Source: Paenibacillus harenae
Lineage (GTDB): Bacteria; Bacillota; Bacilli; Paenibacillales; Paenibacillaceae
Assembly (NCBI RefSeq): GCF_030812415.1
Contig: NZ_JAUSST010000015.1
Span: 1 to 41,501, forward strand
Direction of reading: 5' to 3'
DNA: 41,501 nt
Shown piece by piece: positions 17,967 to 24,502 of this stretch (position 1 is its first letter; each line of letters opens with the position of its first letter). The notes under the pieces were generated by a model. The model had not been told where the DNA came from and searched no databases. It worked only from the letters and a program-made list of their open reading frames with translations. A program made the translations under genes and the position numbers.

Positions 17967-18050
17967 TCCGGACGCCTCCTAAAAGTTATTCTCGCTGCTT
18001 CCCTAAATCATCTTCTCTGCAAGCGAAAAACTCGCTTCGGAAGCATACGC

Positions 18051-19031
18051 TTAAAACAAACCTGATTTTGTAAGCTTCTTGGATAGATAGTTGGCTCCAA
18101 GCAGCAGCGCAAGCGCAAACACCGATTTCATTAAACCGATCGCCGTAGCCGAAGCGAACTGGAACTGCCCAAGACCCGTTCGATACACGTAAGTATCAAT
18201 AACTTGACTGGTCGGCAAGTTCAAAGAGTTTTGCAGGACGTAAATCTGCGAAAAATTATTGTTCAGCATGCCGCTTATTGCGAATATGACCAGAATCATA
18301 ACCGTAGGCAAAATGCCGGGCAGCGTGATGTGCAGCATTCGTTTCAAACGGCTCGCACCGTCGATAGCGGCAGCCTCATATAAAGACTGGTCGATGCCTG
18401 CCATGGCGGCCAAATACAAGATGGCGCCCCAGCCTATTTCTTTCAATAAATTGGTTCCGATGGCGATGCCCCAGAAATATTTTGGCTCGCCCAGAAACAG
18501 AATAGCCTCATCGATCAGGCCCAGTTTCAGGAGTAAAAAATTTACGATGCCGCCATCCGGATTGAGCAGCGTGATGAACAACCCGCCAAAGATAACCCAT
18601 GAAAGAAAATGCGGCAGGTACGTGACGGTCTGTACAAACGATTTAAACTTGGCATTCTGGATCTCGTTTAACAATAGCGCGAAGATCAGGGTTACCGGGA
18701 TCCCGACCAGCGACCCAAGGAGATTAATGCCTAGCGTATTTCTCACCATGGGCCAAAACTCAAAGTGCCGGAAAATCATCATAAAGTTCTCGAAATGGTT
18801 CCATTGACTCGTAAAGATCCCTTTAAACCCAGAGATGGGATCGTAAGCCTTGAATGCCATCAACAGCCCGGACATCGGGATAAAGTCGAATATGACTATC
18901 ATAATAATTGCTGGCCAAAGCATCGTCATGAGCTCCAACTGGGTTCGAAGATCGTGCCCGAGCCTGAACGTTTTTTTTCTTTTGATATTTGCTGTCGGGA
19001 TGCCTCCCTGGGTGGCGCCTTTTGCCATCAT
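18051..19031 (-). CDS. ABC sugar transporter permease, LplB type
   Basis: The 326-residue protein has an N-terminal polar stretch, then about six membrane segments starting at L-W-P-A-I-I-M-I-V-I-F. F-D-F-I-P-M-S-G-L-L-M-A-F-K is typical of the LplB branch. The EAA loop reads L-Y-E-A-A-A-I-D-G-A-S-R, then T-L-P-G-I-L-P. It pairs with the LplC-type subunit just downstream. GGGAGG lies 5-8 bases upstream of two adjacent ATG codons at 19031 and 19028, and either could be used. A stem-loop in the leader separates it from the binding-protein gene. Confidence 0.93.
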   Translation of the reverse strand: MMAKGATQGGIPTANIKRKKTFRLGHDLRTQLELMTMLWPAIIMIVIFDFIPMSGLLMAFKAYDPISGFKGIFTSQWNHFENFMMIFRHFEFWPMVRNTLGINLLGSLVGIPVTLIFALLLNEIQNAKFKSFVQTVTYLPHFLSWVIFGGLFITLLNPDGGIVNFLLLKLGLIDEAILFLGEPKYFWGIAIGTNLLKEIGWGAILYLAAMAGIDQSLYEAAAIDGASRLKRMLHITLPGILPTVMILVIFAISGMLNNNFSQIYVLQNSLNLPTSQVIDTYVYRTGLGQFQFASATAIGLMKSVFALALLLGANYLSKKLTKSGLF

Positions 19032-19060
19032 TCGTCCCTCCCTTGAAAAACAATGATAAT

Positions 19061-19096
19061 GCCAAAGTGCAGCAAGGAATGCACATGCACTTTGGC
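19061..19096 (-). promoter_or_regulatory. Intra-operon stem-loop between binding-protein and permease genes
   Basis: GCCAAAGTGCA and TGCACTTTGGC form a perfect 11-bp stem with a 14-base loop. It begins 25 bases after the binding-protein stop codon and ends 29 bases before the permease start. On the minus strand ATTATCATTGTTTTTC follows. Such hairpins commonly act as partial terminators or 3' stabilisers, giving more binding protein than permease. Confidence 0.7.
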
Positions 19097-19121
19097 ACTA
19101 TTTATCACTCAAATCATACGG

Positions 19122-20813
19122 TTAAGAATTAATGCCTTTAACCATTACGCCCATTTCCTGCGACTTCTTCTGGAGTTCTGCGTCCAGCTCCGCATTAAGC
19201 TCGTCGATCTTCAATTTCTTCATCGTGGCGATAAACTCGTCATAAAGCTTGTTGAATTCTGCCTCATCCTTCGCGAGTACCATCTTGGCAACCTGAGCTT
19301 CATAAAATTGCTGGATTTGATCTCTTGTGTTTGCATTTTCGCTTCCCGGTGCATAGAAATCGCCAGGCAATGTCGTTACGGAAAGATCATATCTAACGAC
19401 TTCCGGCGATCTGGCGTAAGCGGTCTTCGCCTCCATTTCAATCAAACCGCCGGTGCCTTCCCTCTTGGTAGGAGCAGGCTGCACGTTTTCAAGGAATGCC
19501 ATGTTGGTAAATTGCCAGAATATATCCACTGCCGTTTTGCTGCTGTCTGTTAGATCCTGGATTCCTTTTTCCGTTCTTGTAATGAGACCTTTGTCGTCTT
19601 TCGTGTAATGAACGCCTTCGATGCCGAAGGAAGAGAGAGTCATCCCTTCGGGACTGGTCATAAAGCTGAGCCATTTAGCCAATTTTTCCGGTTCTTTCGT
19701 CGACTTGGAAATCATCGTTTGCATCCAGCCGCGGCCCGGTTCAGACCAGAACGGGAAAACCGGTTTTGTGCCTTCGCTCGACAAGATCGTGCCTGGCGAT
19801 ACCCAGAAATCAAGCTGATCAAATTTGCCTCTGGGCGTACCTCCGATAAACATGAACACACGCTTGGACAACAGGTTCGATTCGATTGCCACATCATCCG
19901 TTGTCATCTGGCCGGGATCAAAGTACCCGCCTTGGGCAGCCTTAAACAGGAATTGAATGGCATGCTTGTTTTCCGGAGACATGTAGATATGTCTAAATTT
20001 ACCGTCCTTATCAATCGGCATGGCGCCAAAAGATCTTTGAAGGAATTGGAGCGTTTCGCCATGGTAGTTTTTACCATGAATTTGAAGCGGAATAACTGGC
20101 TGGCCGTCAACCTGCATGCCCTTTACCTTCTCGAGAGCGGCGAGCACGCCTTCCTCGGTTTTCAGTGAGGAAAGCTCAATGCCCGCCTCTTTCAATAGAT
20201 TCGAGTTGACAATTACGCCTTTGTTTTCAGAATACTTCGCTACATCTGCAAAGTAGTCGCTTGACGGAGGATATACCTCTCTCGCGTCATCGCTGACCAT
20301 GTGACTTCCAATCGCGTACCAGCCGCCATAATGCTTGACCATTTGCTCCTTCACATCTGCTGGAAAATCTTTGAGCAAATGGGATTCCGGATCGTATTTC
20401 TTGAGAAATTCTTCCAGCTCCCAAACCTTGCCGGCATCAACCAGCTTCTTGCCCATATCCGGGCCTATGGTAGTGATGACATCCGGGAAAGCGTCAGACG
20501 TTGAAACCATCATCAGATTCAATTTCGTATCGCCGTCTTGCGCCGGAATGTTATAGCTGAAGGTAAGCCCTGTCTTTTTCGTCAATTCGCCCATAACGGT
20601 ACCTTCGTCAGTGTTCCATTGAGGCGGGTTCCAACCTCCTACTGTAGCGAACCAATTCAAATCAACCGGTGCCGCAGACGCGTCCGGCGTAGCAGACGAT
20701 CCGGAATTCGTCGAATTCGTCGGCTCGCTGCCGCTTCCCGATTTGTTGGCGCTGCAGCCTGACAACGCAATCGTTGCGGCCAACGCCAGAATTATAAACC
20801 CTTTCATTTTCAT
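19122..20813 (-). CDS. Extracellular solute-binding lipoprotein (LplA/YtcQ type)
   Basis: About 563 residues. The signal A-L-S-G-C-S-A gives a lipidated Cys, followed by a Ser/Gly/Asn linker and a type-1 solute-binding fold. The size (~560) and motifs near the middle (P-x-F-P-F-W-S-E-P-G-R-G-W) and end (E-F-N-K-L-Y-D-E-F-I-A-T-M) fit the large LplA-like oligosaccharide receptors of Paenibacillus. The ATG at 20813 (M-K-M-K-G-F) has AGGGGG 9 bases upstream. An upstream in-frame ATG at 20822 touches that ribosome site and is less likely. It is the first gene of the transporter group and directly follows the regulator at 20929. Confidence 0.92.
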   Translation of the reverse strand: MKMKGFIILALAATIALSGCSANKSGSGSEPTNSTNSGSSATPDASAAPVDLNWFATVGGWNPPQWNTDEGTVMGELTKKTGLTFSYNIPAQDGDTKLNLMMVSTSDAFPDVITTIGPDMGKKLVDAGKVWELEEFLKKYDPESHLLKDFPADVKEQMVKHYGGWYAIGSHMVSDDAREVYPPSSDYFADVAKYSENKGVIVNSNLLKEAGIELSSLKTEEGVLAALEKVKGMQVDGQPVIPLQIHGKNYHGETLQFLQRSFGAMPIDKDGKFRHIYMSPENKHAIQFLFKAAQGGYFDPGQMTTDDVAIESNLLSKRVFMFIGGTPRGKFDQLDFWVSPGTILSSEGTKPVFPFWSEPGRGWMQTMISKSTKEPEKLAKWLSFMTSPEGMTLSSFGIEGVHYTKDDKGLITRTEKGIQDLTDSSKTAVDIFWQFTNMAFLENVQPAPTKREGTGGLIEMEAKTAYARSPEVVRYDLSVTTLPGDFYAPGSENANTRDQIQQFYEAQVAKMVLAKDEAEFNKLYDEFIATMKKLKIDELNAELDAELQKKSQEMGVMVKGINS

Positions 20814-20928
20814 ATTAATCATCCCCCTGCATATATTGTTTACTGCTTCTTTAGCATAACGGCATACGTACAGACAGCCTATGTTTCCACTTTACTCTTT
20901 TTGTGCTTTTCGATAGTTTTGGACAAGG

Positions 20929-22383
20929 CTACAATTTACGGAATTTACCCGGTGTTATTCCGAAATACTTTTTGAAAATTTTGTTGAAATGAAAATAATC
21001 CCGGTACCCTACCCGCTCCACGATCTCTTGAATGGATAACGAAGTATCCTGCAGCAATTCTTTAGCCAGATTCAGCCTTTTGTTCATCACGTACTCCATA
21101 TACGTTTTTCCCGTTTCCTTCTTCATAAGAGCGCTCACATATCCGACGGTGATATTGAACTTCTTTGACAAATCAATGAGCATAATATCTTCCGTAAAGT
21201 TGGCATCGATATATTCGATGATTTTCTTTACTATCTCATTGGAAATGTGCAGCTCATCGCCGGTTTGCTGCCGGAAAACGACCTTCAGCTTTCCGAACAA
21301 CTCCTCGACCGAGCGGTACTGGCGAAACAATTGATCGTAGTTCATATATTCGATTTCATAATCTGCGTCGGTACTGCTGTAATATTTGTAAGAGAGCAAA
21401 ACGATTTGATTGTACAGCGCGCATAATTGGTCGATCTGCATGGACCGCTCCTTGCATTCGATGCTTAGCTCATCCAGCAATCTGTTCACTTGCTCCGGCT
21501 TTTGCTCCTTTACGGCCACTTCGATTTGCAGGATCGTACCCATCAAGACAGAGGTATGATCAGCTTGTTTATATTCGAGGATTCGGCTTTCAGGCCGGGT
21601 GAAGAAACTGCAAAGGGCAATATCCGATTCCTGATAGAGCTTGGCTATAGGCGTAGAATAGACCCCGATTCCGCTGATGCCGATACACCGGGCGTCGGAC
21701 AAATGATCTGAAATAAAATCGAGTAAACTGGCCGGATTCTTTAATTCGTCATAATTGATCAGGAAGGAAACTTTATTCTGTCCCGTACGAAACCGCAAAT
21801 AACGGATCCCGGAGATCGCCGGCTGCGTCTCGCCCGCATCGGGAAACGATGAATGCTGGTACAGACAGCCAATGAACCGGAAGTGCGGATATTCGCAATC
21901 AATTCCCCGGCTGGACAAAAAGTTATGCAGCTTAATATTCTCATCGAACTCGAATATTTCGAAAAGATCATCCAGCAGCAGTTCCAGTCCTTTTTGCACT
22001 TTTTGCTTCTCCTCGAGCGTCGCTTTCAACCGTTCCAAAGCGTCCGTCAGCTTGTCCTTATTTACCTGCTTGAGCAAGTAATCGAAGGCTCCGAACCGCA
22101 GCGCTTTCTGGGCATACTCAAACTCCGAATACCCGCTGATCAGGATCACGTTGCTCCTCAAATCGTGGAAACGGATTTGCTCCAGAAGCTCAATCCCGTT
22201 CAAACCGGGCATGCGGATATCCGAAATGACGACATCCGGCTTCTTCTCCAGAATGATCTCCAGAGCCGACAGTCCGTTGTGCGCCTCTCCGATAACGATA
22301 AAGCCGAGCCTTTCCCACTCGATCATTTCTCTTATCCTATACACAACCCAGGGTTCATCGTCTGCGATCAATACCGTAAACAT
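20929..22383 (-). CDS. YesN-type response regulator (REC plus AraC HTH)
   Basis: 484 residues from the ATG at 22383. The receiver domain has D-D-E near the start, phospho-acceptor Asp in V-V-I-S-D-I-R-M-P-G, and Lys in L-L-K-Q-V. A long linker domain follows. The last 100 residues form the AraC double helix-turn-helix, ending G-Y-R-D-Y-F-H-F-N-K-I-F-K-K-Y-F-G-I-T-P. An upstream in-frame start at 22410 lies inside the kinase gene. The 22383 ATG sits two bases after the kinase stop (TAACATG) with GGAGG 11 bases upstream, so it is preferred. It probably activates the transporter/hydrolase operon beginning at 20813. Confidence 0.93.
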   Translation of the reverse strand: MFTVLIADDEPWVVYRIREMIEWERLGFIVIGEAHNGLSALEIILEKKPDVVISDIRMPGLNGIELLEQIRFHDLRSNVILISGYSEFEYAQKALRFGAFDYLLKQVNKDKLTDALERLKATLEEKQKVQKGLELLLDDLFEIFEFDENIKLHNFLSSRGIDCEYPHFRFIGCLYQHSSFPDAGETQPAISGIRYLRFRTGQNKVSFLINYDELKNPASLLDFISDHLSDARCIGISGIGVYSTPIAKLYQESDIALCSFFTRPESRILEYKQADHTSVLMGTILQIEVAVKEQKPEQVNRLLDELSIECKERSMQIDQLCALYNQIVLLSYKYYSSTDADYEIEYMNYDQLFRQYRSVEELFGKLKVVFRQQTGDELHISNEIVKKIIEYIDANFTEDIMLIDLSKKFNITVGYVSALMKKETGKTYMEYVMNKRLNLAKELLQDTSLSIQEIVERVGYRDYFHFNKIFKKYFGITPGKFRKL

Positions 22384-22384
22384 G

Positions 22385-24112
22385 TTATTCAACCTCCAAT
22401 GGTTCCGCATGGTCTTGTAAGGGGAAAGTAATTATAACGGTAGTTCCGGTTCCGCGTTTGCTATAGAAGGACATGCCGGCCTTGTCTCCGTATAAAAGCT
22501 TGATTCTCCGGTTAATATTGGATAAACCGATTCCTTTCATTGCTTCCCTTGCCATCCAGCCTTGGCTTTCAAACTGCCTAAGCCGGGCGACCAACTCTTT
22601 CAATTGGGTTTCTTCCATCCCGTATCCGTTATCCTGTACGATGTATTGAACCTGGTTCTGCTCCGTCATCTTCACTTCCACTCGAACGACGCCGCTGTCG
22701 ATCTTCATCTCCAATCCGTGAAACACGGCATTTTCCACCATCGGCTGAAGAAGCATTTTAATTGTTTTCTGCTTCAACAAACGTTCATCCGCATCGACGA
22801 CGACCCGGATTTTCCCCATGAAGCGGTATTCGATGATTTTCGCGTATTCCTTTATGTGTGTTATTTCATCCTGAATCGTGCTGAAATCGCCTCCTTTGAC
22901 CGAATACCTGAACATATTGGATAAGGAGGCGGAGATATCGTCTATATCCTGAGCCTTGTAAAGGATGGCCATAGCGCTTATACATTCCAACGTATTGTAC
23001 AAGAAATGGGGGTTAATCTGATTGCGGAAGGCCGAAATTTCCATCTGATTTTTCAAAATTTCGATTTCGTACTTTTGCTTGCTTAAGCTGTCGATCTCGT
23101 CCAGCATTTTATTCAGGTTGGTAGCGAGTACGCCGATTTCGTTATGATAGACCACTGGAAAGCGGCTTTCTCCCCCCGTCTTAGGATAGGACTTCATAAA
23201 ATCCATCAGCGCTTTTATCGGTCGTAAGATACGGGTGAAAAAAATGATCAGGAAGAGACCGAGCAAACAAAACATGACCGCATAAGTCGTTATGTTCAGC
23301 CTTTGCACGATATTCAATTCCTGCAGCAGCTCGTTCTTCGGTATGACGCTGATCAACTCCCACCCGGTCCGGTACAGCGTACTCGTCTGCATGATATATC
23401 GGTTGTCGTTCTTCAACTCCTCAAATTGAAACGTATCGATGTTGGGCGTATTTCCTTCGCTGGCCATAATCTCTTTGTTTTGATCAAGGAGGAATAGCCG
23501 GGAATGTGGTGTCATTTTCGCGTTCTTCAATATATTGCGGAAATTGCCGACGTCCATGACAAATACGCTTGTTCCCTTGTAATCTCTGGCAGGTGTGTTT
23601 TTCAAATTATAAATCGGAACGGAAATCGAATAGTACGGGATTATTTCCCCCGTATCCGGATCCTTCAATAAACCGGAATATTCGATCTTTGGATCCGGCA
23701 GTTTGACGGATTCGCCTGTTCCCAGACCTAGGCTGGCTACAATCGTCCCTGCCCGGTTGTAAAGCTGGATGCCCCGAATATTCTCTTTCAATGTGGTGGT
23801 ATTGGAGAACACCGATATGACCTCGTGGTTCATGAGAATCCTGGACAAATAGTCATCCGAGTCCAAGTAAGTTTGCACCGTCGGACTATACAGCATCGAA
23901 ACCGAAATTCTCTCCATGTCCGCATAAAAGCTCTCCATATTTTCTTCAACTTGATTCAATAATTTTGCGGCAGAGTCCGTTACCTTGCTCTCGACAATAC
24001 GTTTGGCAATCGAGTTCGAGATGACGAATGAGATCAGGAGGATGATCAGCATCATCAAAATCAAATAAAGGATTTGCCTGGTAAGGCTGAGGTTACGAAA
24101 GTGTCCCATCAT
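22385..24112 (-). CDS. YesM-type sensor histidine kinase
   Basis: About 575 residues. Two membrane segments (about 12-33 and 275-298) flank a ~240-residue extracellular sensor domain. A HAMP region follows (R-I-L-R-P-I-K-A-L, N-E-I-G-V-L), then the His-kinase motif Q-I-N-P-H-F-L-Y-N-T-L-E with the phospho-accepting His. The HATPase part has V-E-N-A-V-F-H-G, D-N-G-Y-G-M and G-I-G-L-S-N-I-N-R-R. ATG 24112 follows GAGG at 11 bases. The longer frame would need TTG at 24121, inside the stop of the small frame at 24118-24273. The sensor domain would detect a sugar or glycan fragment outside the cell and pass phosphate to the regulator immediately downstream. Confidence 0.92.
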   Translation of the reverse strand: MMGHFRNLSLTRQILYLILMMLIILLISFVISNSIAKRIVESKVTDSAAKLLNQVEENMESFYADMERISVSMLYSPTVQTYLDSDDYLSRILMNHEVISVFSNTTTLKENIRGIQLYNRAGTIVASLGLGTGESVKLPDPKIEYSGLLKDPDTGEIIPYYSISVPIYNLKNTPARDYKGTSVFVMDVGNFRNILKNAKMTPHSRLFLLDQNKEIMASEGNTPNIDTFQFEELKNDNRYIMQTSTLYRTGWELISVIPKNELLQELNIVQRLNITTYAVMFCLLGLFLIIFFTRILRPIKALMDFMKSYPKTGGESRFPVVYHNEIGVLATNLNKMLDEIDSLSKQKYEIEILKNQMEISAFRNQINPHFLYNTLECISAMAILYKAQDIDDISASLSNMFRYSVKGGDFSTIQDEITHIKEYAKIIEYRFMGKIRVVVDADERLLKQKTIKMLLQPMVENAVFHGLEMKIDSGVVRVEVKMTEQNQVQYIVQDNGYGMEETQLKELVARLRQFESQGWMAREAMKGIGLSNINRRIKLLYGDKAGMSFYSKRGTGTTVIITFPLQDHAEPLEVE

Positions 24113-24117
24113 GCTTA

Positions 24118-24273
24118 TCAATTCCTCTTAACCTGATCTTGCACGTAGCCATCGATCAGAGCCTGCTTCTCCGCATCCTTCAGATCCGGCGCCAACATTG
24201 AATTGCGAGCGCTTTCATAATTGGAACTGCCGAAACCAAGCTTGTCCAAATAACCGTCAAACTGCTCATTCAT
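24118..24273 (-). CDS. 51-residue ORF with a copied segment of the giant protein
   Basis: This short frame has an excellent ribosome site (GGAGGAG, 7-8 bases before ATG 24273) and ends 5 bases before the kinase ATG. Its first 26 residues (M-N-E-Q-F-D-G-Y-L-D-K-L-G-F-G) match nothing I recognise. Residues 26-48 (M-L-A-P-D-L-K-D-A-E-K-Q-A-L-I-D-G-Y-V-Q-D-Q-V) match residues 229-251 of the 2331-residue protein almost exactly. No signal or membrane segment is present. It may be a recombination stump kept by chance, or a small leader gene coupled to kinase translation. The copied segment is certain; function is unknown. Confidence 0.55.
   Translation of the reverse strand: MNEQFDGYLDKLGFGSSNYESARNSMLAPDLKDAEKQALIDGYVQDQVKRN
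24131..24198 (-). repeat. 68-bp segment duplicated at 14138-14205
   Basis: This is the second copy of the segment in the giant gene, with 60 of 68 identical bases and the same reading frame. It lies inside the 51-residue frame in front of the kinase gene. Confidence 0.85.
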
Positions 24274-24313
24274 GATTTTTCTCCTCCATACTTCATAAGA
24301 TCCCTAGTTACAT

Positions 24314-24340
24314 GCCGGGTTCCTATGCAAGGAACCCGGC
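24314..24340 (-). terminator. Terminator after the GH95 gene and binding-protein stump
   Basis: GCCGGGTTCC and GGAACCCGGC form a perfect 10-bp stem with a 7-base loop. It lies 22 bases after the TAA of the binding-protein-like stump at 24363. The minus-strand tail (ATGTAACTAGGG) is not T-rich. It separates the GH43/GH95 block from the kinase/regulator operon. Confidence 0.65.
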
Positions 24341-24362
24341 AACTATAACTTGGCAGCAATTT

Positions 24363-24455
24363 TTACTTGCTGTTGTCAATCGCCTTTTGAATATTCTCTA
24401 AATACAGGTCAAGCTTCAGACTGTTAAGTCCCGAGACATACGCATCCCAATCTGA
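24363..24455 (-). pseudogene. Stump of a solute-binding protein C-terminus
   Basis: Downstream of the GH95 stop, and in another frame, the minus strand reads S-D-W-D-A-Y-V-S-G-L-N-S-L-K, then L-Y-L-E-N-I-Q-K-A-I-D-N-S-K and TAA. This is the usual closing pattern of LplA-like binding proteins (W-D-x-Y-V near the end of a terminal helix). Nothing upstream in this frame looks real, because it runs into GH95. It is best read as the 3' end of a lost binding-protein gene with its terminator still attached. Confidence 0.55.
24364..24390 (-). repeat. 27-bp repeat of a binding-protein tail, second copy at 29629-29658
   Basis: The plus-strand TACTTGCTGTTGTCAATCGCC plus six more bases matches 29629-29658 at 25 of 27 aligned bases, with one 3-base gap. 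Both encode Q-K-A-I-D-(D)-N-S-K followed by TAA on the minus strand. Confidence 0.65.
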
Positions 24456-24502
24456 GTGGCAATCCGTAAATATTACCGTCCGGCGCCATAAATGGATTTC
24501 CC

